DNA of 64,000 nt from Streptomyces parvus (lineage in GTDB: Bacteria > Actinomycetota > Actinomycetes > Streptomycetales > Streptomycetaceae), in NCBI RefSeq assembly GCF_032121415.1, contig NZ_CP135079.1:62001-126000 (forward strand), given 5' to 3'. Both the position numbers and the translations under genes were made by a program. Below the pieces are notes generated by a model that was not told where the DNA came from, ran no database searches, and worked only from the letters and a program-made list of their open reading frames with translations. This document shows positions 1 through 8,859 of this stretch, piece by piece (position 1 is the stretch's first letter; every line of letters begins with the position of its first letter).

Positions 1-1
1 G

Positions 2-658
2 ATCGGTTCCACCAGCCAGGGCGCCGGTGGGGTGCAGAACGTCGCCTTCCAGAACAGCGACGGCAGCCGGGCGGCCGTGGTCGTCAACACCGCGTCCGGA
101 GCCCAGCGGTTCTCCCTGACGGACAGCGGCAGGTCGCTCGCCTACACCCTGCCCGCGGGGGCCGTCGCGACCTTCGCCTGGGACGGGAGCGGCGGAACGA
201 CCGAGCCGCCCGTGGGATCCATCGACCCCGCCGCCTGGTACCAGGTGCGCAACGCCAACAGCGGTGCCTGCCTGGACGCGGCCGACTGGGGTACGGCCGA
301 CGGAACCGCGCTGCAGCAGTGGGCCTGCGGGAACGGGGCCAACCAGGGCTGGCAGTTCCGGCCGACCGCCTCGGGCCACTACCAGGTGGTGAACCGGCAC
401 AACGCCAAGGCCTGGGACGTCGACGGCGGTCCGGGTGCGACCGCCGACGGCACCAGGGTGCATCTGTGGTCGTACGAGGGTGGTGTCAACCAGCAGTGGC
501 GCCCGGAGGCCCTGACCGGCACCGGGCGGTACCGCTTCGTCGCCCGCCACAGCGGCAAGTGCCTCACCGTCGACAACTCCTCGACCGCCAACGGGGCCGG
601 GTTCTCGCAGCACCCCTGCTCCGGCTCCTCGGCCCAGGCGTTCTCCCTGACCCGCTGA
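2..658 (+). CDS. GH30-type glycosyl hydrolase, C-terminal part with ricin-type lectin domain (5' end outside window)
   Basis: The reading frame is open from the window edge (IGSTSQGAGG), so the catalytic barrel and the start lie outside. Residues 1-60 of the visible part (AFQNSDGSRAAVVVN, then TLPAGAVATFAW) look like the C-terminal beta-domain of GH30 glucosylceramidase/xylanase-type enzymes. A Gly/Thr/Pro linker follows, then about 140 residues of a beta-trefoil lectin (CBM13-like) with QxW-type repeats such as LQQWACGNGANQGWQF and HLWSYEGGVNQQW. The protein is probably a secreted polysaccharide hydrolase with a carbohydrate-binding tail. Substrate cannot be judged because the catalytic domain is missing. 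A strong double hairpin follows the stop. Confidence 0.85.
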   Translation: MGSTSQGAGGVQNVAFQNSDGSRAAVVVNTASGAQRFSLTDSGRSLAYTLPAGAVATFAWDGSGGTTEPPVGSIDPAAWYQVRNANSGACLDAADWGTADGTALQQWACGNGANQGWQFRPTASGHYQVVNRHNAKAWDVDGGPGATADGTRVHLWSYEGGVNQQWRPEALTGTGRYRFVARHSGKCLTVDNSSTANGAGFSQHPCSGSSAQAFSLTR

Positions 659-675
659 GGCGGGCGACCCGGAAT

Positions 676-753
676 CGCGGCGGTTCTCCGGACAGGGGGA
701 GCCGCCGCGGCGCGCGCCTGCCGGCGCGGAGCATGGTGACCGCGCCGGCAGGC
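676..753 (+). terminator. Double hairpin terminator after the GH30 gene
   Basis: Two stem-loops follow the stop at 658. The first pairs CGCGGCGG with CCGCCGCG (about 676-709). The second is a perfect 14-bp stem, GCCTGCCGGCGCGG at 716-729 with its complement at 740-753, and a 10-nt loop. There is no U-run, as is usual in Streptomyces. Confidence 0.7.
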
Positions 754-863
754 CGGTCGTGCGCCGACACCGACGCGGGTTCGGGCGCGCCGTACCCTGT
801 CCCTGCCCGGCACGCCCTCATATGCTTCGCCTTCTGCCTGTTCGCCCGCTTCAGGAGGCCCCC

Positions 864-1076
864 GTGCCGGCCCGCGCCATGTACTGCTACACGTGTGATT
901 CCGATGAACAGCACCGCTCCCTCACCGCCACCGAGAAGACCTGGCTCCGCCGCCGGACGGGTCGCCGGAGCGTCGATGAGTTCTTCATGTGCGAGGCGCC
1001 CGAATGCCGCAACGTGCGCAGCGGCTTCAACAAGCACCCGTTCGACCCGGTGATCCGCATCCCCCTGCCGGACTGA
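864..1076 (+). CDS. Small Cys-pair hypothetical protein
   Basis: A 70-residue protein of unknown function. The GTG start at 864 is chosen because a perfect AGGAGG lies 5 nt upstream (853-858); an in-frame ATG at 879 is the alternative. The sequence has a CYTC pair near the N-terminus and a second cysteine pair (CEAPEC) in the middle, suggesting a small zinc-binding fold, followed by a conserved-looking tail (RIPLPD). There is no signal peptide or membrane segment. The 20 nt around its ribosome-binding site are identical to those ahead of the serine hydrolase at 32,260. Confidence 0.65.
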   Translation: MPARAMYCYTCDSDEQHRSLTATEKTWLRRRTGRRSVDEFFMCEAPECRNVRSGFNKHPFDPVIRIPLPD

Positions 1077-1083
1077 CGCCGGA

Positions 1084-1531
1084 TCAGGCCCCTTCGACCG
1101 CCTCCTTGATGCGCTGCCCGAACGCCGGTGCGTTCTTGCGGGCCGCGCTTCCCGCGAAACCGACCAGCAGCTTGCCGACTCCGTGGCCCTCCAGGACGTT
1201 GAAAAGCCTCACATGCGTGCCGCCGGCCGGCGTGCGTTCGAGGCCGTAGCCGCCCTCGGCCGCCGTGATGAGGTTCTTGGACTGCTCCTGCCAGCGGATA
1301 CGGGTCGGAGCGACCAGTTCGCTGATCTCAAAATCACGCCGGGTGGTCATGCCCGCGTCTTTGACGGTGCTGCGGAAAACGGTGCCTACATGGGTCGGGC
1401 CGCTCGGGGTTTTCTCGGATCGCTAGGACCCGCGGGCTGAACTCGGGGTCGTGCCGGCCGTCCGCGAGATGGGCGAAGACTTCCTCGATGGGGCGGTCGA
1501 TGTCAACCGTCGCTTCGAAGTGTGTGCTCAT
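1084..1531 (-). pseudogene. SRPBCC-family (polyketide cyclase/START-like) protein, frameshifted
   Basis: Two adjacent frames on the minus strand make one SRPBCC protein. The N-terminal part begins MSTHFEATVDIDRPIEEVF (ATG at 1531, preceded by GGAGAG). The C-terminal part reads PSGPTHVGTVFRSTVKDAG, then MTTRRDFEISEL, and ends ...FGQRIKEAVEGA with stop at 1084. The frames join if one base is removed near 1409-1420, next to a GGGGTTTT run. The restored product is about 148 residues, normal for this small hydrophobic-ligand-binding fold. Either the gene is dead or the run carries a sequencing error. Ligand unknown. Confidence 0.7.
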
Positions 1532-1724
1532 GGCTCTCTCCGGTCGGGGGAGGACGCGGCGCCGAATCACTTGTCCGCCATCAGTGTCGGACGGGCCTGG
1601 CGGGAGCGCACGCCGAGGAGCCCCGAGCGGCAGCCGCCCTCATCCGCACGCACCACGGGGCGGACCTTCCCGGATCCCCGGGCCGTCATTGCGGTCCGGG
1701 GTTTATCGCGCGTATATTGGATTC

Positions 1725-1762
1725 TTCTGCGCACACGCAGAAAGGCCCCACGCGGAGGCCTT
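1725..1762 (+). promoter_or_regulatory. Inverted repeats in the leader of the helD-like gene
   Basis: TTCTGCG (1725-1731) and CGCAGAA (1736-1742) form a perfect 7-bp stem with loop CACA. AAGGCC (1742-1747) and GGCCTT (1757-1762) form a second, partly exclusive stem. They lie in an unusually AT-rich stretch with TATATT nearby, 33-70 nt ahead of the TTG start at 1795. They may be a promoter/operator or leader RNA structure. No rifamycin-associated element was recognised here. Confidence 0.4.
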
Positions 1763-1794
1763 ATGGATACGAATATATCTGGCGGGGAGCCGTT

Positions 1795-4032
1795 TTGTCA
1801 AACCGGGAAAGCGACGAATTGCGGGAAGAGCAGGAATTCATCGATCGGCTCCATACCCGGGTCGACGCACTGCGCGGGGTGGCGGCCGAGGGTGTCGAGC
1901 ACGCGCTGACTCCGGTCGGCACGGGCCAGCAGGCGCGGCTGGAGCGGGACATCCTCGTCGCGGAGCGCTCGGGACTGCTCGCGGCGCTCGACGCGGTGGA
2001 CGGCTCTCTGTGTTTCGGCCGCATCGACCGCTCCGACGGGTTCGCGCACCATATCGGCCGGATCGGGATCCGTGAGGACGACGCCGACCGCACGCCTGTG
2101 CTGATCGACTGGCGTGCGCCGGTGGCGCGTCCCTTCTATCTCGCCACGGGGCACACGCCGATGGGTCTGCGCCGACGTCGCCACATCACCACCGAGGGCC
2201 GCACGGTCACCGAGCTCCATGACGAGATCCTCGATCTCGGGGACGACGACCGCACCGGTTTCGAGGACCCGAACGGCGACGCCGTGCTGCTCGCCGCGCT
2301 CAATTCCGCGCGCACCGGACGCATGGGCGACATCGTGCGGACCATCCAGGCCGAGCAGGACGGCATCATCCGGGCCCCGCACCGCGGTGTTCTCGTCGTC
2401 GAGGGCGGCCCCGGCACCGGAAAGACGGCCGTCGCGCTGCACCGGGCCGCTTTCCTGCTGTACGAGCACCGCGAGCTGCTGGCCAAGCGCGCCGTGCTCA
2501 TCGTGGGCCCCAACCCGGCGTTCCTGCGCTACATCGCGGAGGTGCTGCCGTCGCTCGGCGAGACCGGGGTGCTGCTCGCCACGCAGGCCGAGCTGTTCCC
2601 CGGGGTGCACGCCACCGGTACGGACACTCCGCGCGCAGCCGCCGTCAAGGGCGGCGAGTCGATGGCCGCGGCCCTCGCCCTGGCCGTACGCGACCGGCAG
2701 CGGCTGCCGGAGCCCGGGGCGGCGATGGTGATCCCGCACGAGGACGGCGGGGATCTGGTCCTGGACTGGGAAATCGCCTACGAGGCCCGCCAGGCGGCCC
2801 GCGACACCCGGCTGCCGCACAATCTCGCCCGTCCGCACTTCGTCTTCCGGGTCATCGACGCACTCACAGCGCAACTCGTCGAACGCATCGGTGCGGACCC
2901 GTACGGGGGGCCCAACTTCCTCGGCCCCGACGACGTGGCCCAGCTCGGCCGGGACGTGGCGCTGAGCAAGGAGGTGCACGCGGCCGTGGACGAGCTGTGG
3001 CCGCCGCTCACCCCCGAGGGCTTCCTCGCCGACTATCTGGCCGACCCGGTGTACGTACCGGACGAGGACGCGGAAGCGATCCGGCGCGGGCCCTCCGCCG
3101 GGGCGTGGACCCCCGCCGACGTGCCGCTGCTCGACGAGGCCGCCGAGCTGCTCGGCGTCGACGACAGCGCGGAGCGGGCGGCCGCGGAGGCCGCCCGGCA
3201 GGAGCGGGTCGGCTACGCGCAGGGCGTGCTGGAGCTGTCGCGCGGTTCGGAGAGTTACGAGTTCGAGGACGAGGAGTCCGAGGTGCTCGCCGCGCACGAC
3301 ATCATCGACGCCGAGCGGATGGCGGAGCGGCACGAGGAGGCCGACCACCGCACGGCCGCCGAGCGGGCCGCCGCCGACCGTACGTGGGCGTTCGGGCACA
3401 TCATCGTCGACGAGGCGCAGGAGCTGTCGCCGATGGCGTGGCGGCTGCTGATGCGGCGGTCGCCGACCCGCTCGATGACCCTGGTCGGCGACCCGGCCCA
3501 GACCTCCGAGGAGGCGGGCGTCGGGTCCTGGGAGCGGATCCTCGCCCCGTACGTGGGCGACCGCTTCGAACACGTCACGCTGGAGGTCAACTACCGTACG
3601 CCCGCCGAGATCATGGAGCTGGCCGCCGGGGTCCTCAGGGAGAAGGACCCTTCGTTCACCGCGCCCGTGTCGGTGCGGTCGACCGGTGAAAAGCCGTGGA
3701 CGCGGGACGCCGGGGAGGATCTGGCGGGCGCGGTGGCCGAGGCCGTCGCGGAGCTGACGCCCCGGGAGGGCCGCCTCGCGGTGATCGCGCCGCGGGCGGT
3801 GCACGAGGAGATCGCCGCCCCGCTGGAGGGGGTGACGGCGGGTGAGGCCCCGGACCTGACGCGGACGGTCGTACTGCTGGATCCGCGCCAGGCCAAGGGG
3901 CTCGAGTTCGACCATGTGCTGGTCGTGGAGCCCGGCCTGTTCGGCACGAGCGATCTGTACGTGGCGCTCACCCGTGCCACCCAGCGCCTCGGCATCGTGC
4001 ACCTGGAGGGGCTGCCGTCGGCGCTGCGCTGA
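1795..4032 (+). CDS. helD: HelD-like RNA polymerase recycling motor ATPase (UvrD/Rep-type superfamily 1)
   Basis: A 745-residue UvrD-like P-loop ATPase. The N-terminus (ESDELREEQEFIDRLHTRVD) is a charged helical arm as in HelD proteins, which remove stalled RNA polymerase from nucleic acid. The Walker A motif GGPGTGKT is at about 204-211, Walker B DEAQ at about 539-542, followed by LVGDPAQTS, and the C-terminal LYVALTRATQRL is motif VI. The stretch between the ATPase lobes is long, as in actinobacterial class II HelD. The TTG start at 1795 follows GGCGGGGAG; no ATG or GTG fits the conserved beginning. HelD is the family assignment; a link to rifamycin tolerance (HelR) is possible but not shown by the sequence. 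Confidence 0.88.
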   Translation: MSNRESDELREEQEFIDRLHTRVDALRGVAAEGVEHALTPVGTGQQARLERDILVAERSGLLAALDAVDGSLCFGRIDRSDGFAHHIGRIGIREDDADRTPVLIDWRAPVARPFYLATGHTPMGLRRRRHITTEGRTVTELHDEILDLGDDDRTGFEDPNGDAVLLAALNSARTGRMGDIVRTIQAEQDGIIRAPHRGVLVVEGGPGTGKTAVALHRAAFLLYEHRELLAKRAVLIVGPNPAFLRYIAEVLPSLGETGVLLATQAELFPGVHATGTDTPRAAAVKGGESMAAALALAVRDRQRLPEPGAAMVIPHEDGGDLVLDWEIAYEARQAARDTRLPHNLARPHFVFRVIDALTAQLVERIGADPYGGPNFLGPDDVAQLGRDVALSKEVHAAVDELWPPLTPEGFLADYLADPVYVPDEDAEAIRRGPSAGAWTPADVPLLDEAAELLGVDDSAERAAAEAARQERVGYAQGVLELSRGSESYEFEDEESEVLAAHDIIDAERMAERHEEADHRTAAERAAADRTWAFGHIIVDEAQELSPMAWRLLMRRSPTRSMTLVGDPAQTSEEAGVGSWERILAPYVGDRFEHVTLEVNYRTPAEIMELAAGVLREKDPSFTAPVSVRSTGEKPWTRDAGEDLAGAVAEAVAELTPREGRLAVIAPRAVHEEIAAPLEGVTAGEAPDLTRTVVLLDPRQAKGLEFDHVLVVEPGLFGTSDLYVALTRATQRLGIVHLEGLPSALR

Positions 4033-4122
4033 CCGGCCGGGCGGCCCGCCTGCCCGGCGCCGGGGTGTCGGCGGGCCGCGGGAGTGGCCGGAGCACGGTT
4101 GCCGAACCCATAGGGTGACGCC

Positions 4123-5238
4123 ATGTCTTCGCCATTGAGTTCGACGAAAACCGCGGCCGCTCTCCGCACGTCGGCACGGGTCTCCGCAGAGCTGTTGCTG
4201 GTCCTCGTGGCGGCGGCGGTCGCGTTGTGGGTGCTGGGCCGGATGTGGTCGGTCGTATGGCCGCTGATAGTCGGTCTGTTCCTCACCACGCTGACCTGGC
4301 CGCTCGCCCGCTTCCTGCGCCGGCACGGCTGGTGGCCGGCGCTGGCCGCGTCGGTGGTGACGGTGTTCGCCCTGCTCGTGGGGGCGGGCATCGTGGCCTT
4401 GATCGCGGTGCCGGTCGCGGACCAGTCCGGGGAGCTGGCCGACCGGGTGGTCGCGGGCATCGACAAACTCCGCGAGTGGGCGGCCGGTCCGCCGCTGAAC
4501 ATCGGCGACGACCAGATCACCGGCGCCCTCGACAGCGCGACCGACCGGCTCCAGGACAGCGTCGGCAGTGTCGTCACCACGGCCGTCACCGGGGTGAGCA
4601 CCGTGGTCAACGGGGTGGTCACAGCGGTTCTGGCGCTCTTCCTGATGTTCTTCTTCCTCAAGGACGGCCCGCGCTTCCTGCCGTGGCTCACCCGTCAGCT
4701 TCCCGGCAGGCTCGCCACCGACCTCCCCGAGGTGGCCTCCCGCAGTTGGGACACCCTGGGCGCGTTCGTCCGGTCCCAGGCGTTCGTCGGTCTGCTGGAC
4801 GCGGTCTTCATCGGACTCGGCCTGTGGATCCTCGGGGTGCCGTTGGTGCTGCCGCTGGCGGTCCTGACGTTCGTCTGCGCGTTCGTGCCGATCGTGGGGG
4901 CGCTGTTCGCCGGGTTCGTGGCGGTGGTCATCGCCCTGGTGTCGAACGGGCCGATGGACGCGCTGATCGTGCTGGGGATCATCGTCGTGGTGCAGCAGCT
5001 GGAGGGCAATGTCTTCCAGCCCATGATCCAGAGCCGGGGTCTCGGCCTGCACGCGGCGGTCGTGCTGCTCGCGGTGACGCTGGGCGGCAGCCTGGCCGGT
5101 GTGGTGGGGAGCCTGCTCGCCGTGCCGGTGACGGCGGTGCTCGCCGTGATCTGGAACTACCTCCGCGAGCAGCTCGTGGAGGAGCCGCGGGAGCCCGAGC
5201 CCGCGGATCTGCCCGAGGGTTCGCCCGCTCCGTCCTAG
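4123..5238 (+). CDS. AI-2E family transporter (TqsA/YhhQ-like permease)
   Basis: A 371-residue membrane protein with about seven to eight hydrophobic helices arranged as in PF01594 permeases: paired N-terminal helices, a helical soluble segment (GELADRVVAGIDKLREW), then the C-terminal transport core including IVVVQQLEGNVFQPMIQ, a family hallmark. Members export small solutes or drive ion antiport; the substrate here is unknown. The ATG at 4123 has AGGGTG about 6 nt upstream. It stands alone on the plus strand between helD and a convergent membrane protein gene and ends in a hairpin. Confidence 0.85.
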   Translation: MSSPLSSTKTAAALRTSARVSAELLLVLVAAAVALWVLGRMWSVVWPLIVGLFLTTLTWPLARFLRRHGWWPALAASVVTVFALLVGAGIVALIAVPVADQSGELADRVVAGIDKLREWAAGPPLNIGDDQITGALDSATDRLQDSVGSVVTTAVTGVSTVVNGVVTAVLALFLMFFFLKDGPRFLPWLTRQLPGRLATDLPEVASRSWDTLGAFVRSQAFVGLLDAVFIGLGLWILGVPLVLPLAVLTFVCAFVPIVGALFAGFVAVVIALVSNGPMDALIVLGIIVVVQQLEGNVFQPMIQSRGLGLHAAVVLLAVTLGGSLAGVVGSLLAVPVTAVLAVIWNYLREQLVEEPREPEPADLPEGSPAPS

Positions 5239-5278
5239 GACGGGGCCGGGGCCGTCCCCGCCCGTCATCCCGGGCGGG
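5238..5278. terminator. Convergent hairpins between AI-2E transporter and FUSC-type gene
   Basis: GGACGG (5238-5243) pairs with CCGTCC (5252-5257), and CCCGCCCG (5257-5264) pairs with CGGGCGGG (5271-5278) around the loop TCATCC. The loop contains a minus-strand TGA (5265-5267), probably the ancestral stop of the convergent FUSC-type gene. Confidence 0.6.
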
Positions 5279-6540
5279 CGTTCGGCGCTCCCTGCCCGGT
5301 GTCGGCGTCGCCGTGACCCAGGACTCGATACGGGCGAGCTGGTGGGCGAGGCTCGTCATCCACACCTCCGGGTCCACGGACAGGGGCGAGGGCGGATCGC
5401 GGTCCGGGGCGCTCTTTGGTGTCGGCGCGGGCCCCGCACGCTCGGCGGTGAGCAGCCGGGCGATCCGGTCGGTCTGCGCCACCAGGCCGGACGCGGTCGC
5501 CCGGGCCCAGGCCGCGGACGCCTCCGTGGCGCCGGAGGCAGGGCGGAGGCCGAAGCGCGGCAGCCACTGCGCGCCGACGAGCATGTGGTTGGCCGCGATG
5601 AGCACGGTGTGCCAGTCGGCACGGTCGCTCTCCCCGTCGACCGGTGCCTCTGTGCGGAGCTGGGCATACGCCGCGTCGGCGAGGCGCAGCCGGTGGACGC
5701 CCGGCAGCGTCTCGGGCGCGGTGCGGGAGCCGCCCGGGGCCGCGAGCAGTGCCTGTGCCGTCACCGGCACGAGCGGGGCGCACGATCTCAGCAGCCCTGC
5801 CATGGCCCGGCGGACCTCCCTCCGGGCGCCGGCCGGCCAGGCCGGTAGGCCGCACAGCAGACCGATGACGCTGCCGGTCACGACGTCGATCATCCGCGCC
5901 TCCGACAGCCGCCGGGTGACCGGGGCGATCTGGGCGAACGCGGTGGCGACGACGAGCGTGAACAGCGCCTGCGCGGAGGCGACGCCCAGCAGCGGCCCGA
6001 GGGCGAAGGCCGCCGGCATGACGGGGACGAGCAGGGCGGCGTACACGTCGGTGTGCCGGCCGAGCCCGATCACGAGCGCCCCGGCCATCAGCGCGCCCAC
6101 CACGTTGCCCGTCACCGCCAGGCGGACCGCCCGCCAGGTCGCGCCCGCGGTCGTCCGTCCGAGGTCAGGACGGCAAGGAGCACCCCGAACCCGTGGGCGA
6201 GGGCGAGGGAGCCGGCCACCGCCCTGGCCGCGGCGAGGCCGAGCGCGGTCCGTACGGCGTTCTGGAACAGCACGGACCGGAAGGTGGCGTTGCCGAGGAC
6301 GCGTCGGGCCCACATCCTGGGCGTGGAGAGCTCGGCGTACCAGAACAGATCGCGCGGGGCGGCGGGTTCGGTGGGTCCCCCGTGGGTGGCGATGTCGACG
6401 GTGATCTCCACCATCCGCGCCGATTCGGCGAGCGCCAGCACCCGGGACTGTCGTCGTTTCCCGGGGCCTCGCCTCCGGAGAACCCCGGGGCGTCCCGCGA
6501 GGTCCCGTCCGAGGGAAGCCGCTGTGCGCTCATCCGGCAC
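5265..6540 (-). pseudogene. FUSC-family (aromatic acid exporter-like) membrane protein, frameshifted
   Basis: The N-terminal part starts with GTG at 6540 behind GGAGAGGAGC and includes the paired motif ELSTPRMWARRVLGNATFRSV and a first hydrophobic block ending HGFGVLLAVLT. The continuation GRTTAGATWRAVRLAVTGN, typical of FUSC/aromatic acid exporters, is in another frame. Restoring one C near 6162-6167 (AC-CTC to ACCCTC) fuses them. The C-terminal frame then runs through the expected end and stays open to 4979, antisense to the AI-2E gene, with arginine/proline-rich shadow composition. A second lost base near 5270-5275 would give the TGA at 5265. About 420 residues when repaired. Two lost bases in C/G runs fit either decay or assembly error. 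Confidence 0.65.
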
Positions 6541-6727
6541 GCTCCTCTCCCGTGGCCGATCCCTCCGGCGCGGTCCCTCCGACCGTCTTCCGTCATTGTC
6601 GGCCGGACCCGACCGGGCCCCCCGCGCGTGCGACGAGGGAGGACCCGTCGAACGCGTCCGCCCCGAGCACCTGACGTGCTCGGGGCGGAGACTCTCGGTG
6701 CGGGGGCCGCCCGGTGGGCGGCGCGCG

Positions 6728-7768
6728 TCAGATGGTCGCGGTGTCGATCACGAAGCGGTAGCGGACATCGCTCGCGAGGACCCGCTCGTACGCCTCGTTG
6801 ACCTGGCTCGCCTCGATCACCTCGATCTCCGCGCCGAGTCCGTGCACGGCGCAGAAGTCCAGCATCTCCTGGGTCTCCTTGATCCCGCCGATCGCCGAAC
6901 CCGCGATCGACCTGTTGCCCATGATCAGGGAGAAGAGGTTCAGCGAGATCGGCTCCTCGGGGGCGCCCACGTTGACCAGGGTGCCCTCGGTGCGCAGCAG
7001 GCCGAGGTAGGCGCCGAAGTCCAGCGGGGCCGAGACCGTGGAGAGGATGACGTCGAAGGTGCCGGCCAGCTCCTCGAAGGTCTTGGGGTCACTGGTCGCG
7101 TAGTAGTGGTCGGCGCCCAGCTTGAGGCCGTCGTCCTTCTTCCGCAGCGACTGGGAGAGGACGGTGACCTCGGCTCCGAGCGCGTGCGCGATCTTGACGG
7201 CCATGTGGCCGAGCCCGCCGAGGCCGACGACGGCGACCTTCTTGCCGGGGCCCGCGCCCCAGCGCTTGAGCGGGGAGTACGTGGTGATGCCCGCGCACAG
7301 GAGCGGCGCGGCCTCGTCGAGGGCGATGCCCTCGGGGATGGAGACGGCGAACTTCTCGGTCACGACGAGGTGCGTCGAGTAGCCGCCGTAGGTGGGCTCG
7401 CCGCTGCGGTCGAGCGCGTTGTACGTCTGGGTGTTGCCCTCGGCGCAGTGCTGCTCGCGGCCCATCAGGCAGGCGTCGCACTGTCCGCAGGAGTCGACCA
7501 TGCAGCCGACGCCGACGCGGTCGCCGACCTTGAACCGGGTGACCCCGGAGCCGGTCTCGGCGACGATGCCGGCGATCTCGTGGCCGGGCACCATGGGGAA
7601 GATGCCCTCGCCCCAGCCGTCGCGGGCCTGGTGGATGTCGGAGTGGCAGATTCCGGCGAACTTGATGTCGATCAGGATGTCGAACTCGCCCACCGGACGA
7701 CGCTCGATCGTGGTGCGCTCCAGCGGGGCCTTGGCACGGGGAGCGGCGTAGGCGGCAACGGTGGTCAT
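6728..7768 (-). CDS. Zinc-dependent NAD(P) alcohol dehydrogenase (cinnamyl/AdhC type)
   Basis: A 346-residue medium-chain dehydrogenase. Catalytic zinc ligands are in GICHSDIH and GHEIAGIV; the structural zinc loop has four cysteines ([20 protein letters not shown]). The cofactor fold carries GLGGLGH. The sequence is closest to the YahK/AdhC/cinnamyl alcohol dehydrogenase group, which reduces aldehydes with NADPH. It is divergent from an XRE/MmyB-type regulator at 7921, with a 152-bp shared control region holding a perfect 10-bp palindrome, so the regulator probably controls it. Cytoplasmic; actual aldehyde substrate unknown. Confidence 0.92.
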   Translation of the reverse strand: MTTVAAYAAPRAKAPLERTTIERRPVGEFDILIDIKFAGICHSDIHQARDGWGEGIFPMVPGHEIAGIVAETGSGVTRFKVGDRVGVGCMVDSCGQCDACLMGREQHCAEGNTQTYNALDRSGEPTYGGYSTHLVVTEKFAVSIPEGIALDEAAPLLCAGITTYSPLKRWGAGPGKKVAVVGLGGLGHMAVKIAHALGAEVTVLSQSLRKKDDGLKLGADHYYATSDPKTFEELAGTFDVILSTVSAPLDFGAYLGLLRTEGTLVNVGAPEEPISLNLFSLIMGNRSIAGSAIGGIKETQEMLDFCAVHGLGAEIEVIEASQVNEAYERVLASDVRYRFVIDTATI

Positions 7769-7798
7769 GCCGGAGGTTCTCCTCTGGGTGATGCGGTA

Positions 7799-7808
7799 GG
7801 AACGTTCC
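7799..7808. promoter_or_regulatory. Palindrome in the adh/XRE-regulator intergenic region
   Basis: GGAACGTTCC is a perfect 10-bp palindrome 31-40 nt upstream of the dehydrogenase ATG and about 115 nt upstream of the regulator. It is a candidate operator for the adjacent regulator. Confidence 0.4.
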
Positions 7809-7920
7809 CAGCGTCACACCGTGTCCGCCGTTTACCCAGGTCACCGTTCTGCCTATGTCCAGCGGTCCTACTACTGACGGGGACAGGATCCGGTGCCTAC
7901 GACCAGGATCGCCAGGAATA

Positions 7921-8859
7921 ATGGAGTGCATGGACGATCAGCCGGAGGCCGCCGCTCCCGAGCCGCTGGACCGGCGGGCCGAACTCAGTGAGTTCCTGCG
8001 CACCCGCAGGGCGAAGCTCCAGCCGCAGGACGTGGGGTTGCCGGACTTCGGCCGGCACCGCCGGGTGCCGGGTCTGCGCCGGGAGGAGCTGGCGCAGCTG
8101 GCCGGGGTCTCCGTGGCGTACTACACGCGCCTGGAGCAGGGCAACGGGCGCAATGTGTCGGCGGAGGTGCTGGACGCGATCGCGCGTGCGCTGCGGCTCA
8201 CCGACGCCGAGCACGCGCATCTGACCCATCTGGCGAGGCCGGCGCGGCACAAGAAGAAGCGCCGCCCGGCCCGGGTGCAGCGGGTGCGGACCGGGCTGCT
8301 GTATCTGCTCGACAGCATGGACGGGATCCCGGCCTACGTGACCGGGGCGCGCTCGGACATCCTGGCCTGGAATGCGATGGCGGCCGCGGTGTTCGGCGAC
8401 TGGGGGGCGCTGCCGCCGGGCGAGCGGAACTGGGCACGTCTGGTGTTCCTCTCCCCCGCCTACCGGGACCTGTTCGTGAACTGGGACTCCAAGGCCTCGG
8501 ACATGGTCAGCTATCTGCGGCTGTACGCGGGCTGTCACCCCGACGACCCGGAGCTGTCCGCGCTGGTCGGCGAACTCTCGGTCAAGAGCGACGAGTTCCG
8601 GCGGTTGTGGGCCACGCACAACGTCAAGGAGAAGGGGCACGGCGTCAAGCTGGTCCGGCATCCGCTCGCCGGGGACCTGACCTTGTCGTACGAGACGCTG
8701 AACCTCCCGGACGACGAGGAACAGCATCTGGTGACCTATCACGCGGAGCCGGGTTCGGAGTCGGCCCAGGCCCTGCGCCTGCTGGCGAGCTGGGGATCCG
8801 ACGCCGCCGGGGCGGACGCGATCAGCGGAACTCGGCTGGGTCCGGCCGACGAGCGATGA
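7921..8859 (+). CDS. Helix-turn-helix XRE-family regulator with MmyB-like ligand domain
   Basis: A 312-residue regulator. The N-terminus has an XRE helix-turn-helix (GLRREELAQLAGVSVAYYTR, LEQG). After a basic hinge, the C-terminal part (ILAWNAMAAAVFGDW, RNWARLVFLSP, SDMVSYLRLYAG, HPLAGDLTLSYETLNLPDD) is the MmyB-like PAS-type domain (PF17765), thought to bind a fatty-acid-like ligand. ATG 7921 is preceded by AGGAA; ATG 7930 is an equally possible start. It probably regulates the divergent alcohol dehydrogenase, a recurrent pairing in Streptomyces. The last 38 bp overlap the convergent methyltransferase gene. Confidence 0.9.
   Translation: MECMDDQPEAAAPEPLDRRAELSEFLRTRRAKLQPQDVGLPDFGRHRRVPGLRREELAQLAGVSVAYYTRLEQGNGRNVSAEVLDAIARALRLTDAEHAHLTHLARPARHKKKRRPARVQRVRTGLLYLLDSMDGIPAYVTGARSDILAWNAMAAAVFGDWGALPPGERNWARLVFLSPAYRDLFVNWDSKASDMVSYLRLYAGCHPDDPELSALVGELSVKSDEFRRLWATHNVKEKGHGVKLVRHPLAGDLTLSYETLNLPDDEEQHLVTYHAEPGSESAQALRLLASWGSDAAGADAISGTRLGPADER

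Noticed and set aside
1532..1794. Rifamycin-associated element upstream of the HelD-type gene
   Set aside because: The long palindromic RAE motif with a CACGTG-type centre is not present.
1798..5268. An 1156-residue open frame on the minus strand
   Set aside because: It is antisense to the HelD-type and AI-2E genes and is Arg/Gly/His-rich without domains; the plus-strand genes have clear motifs and ribosome-binding sites.
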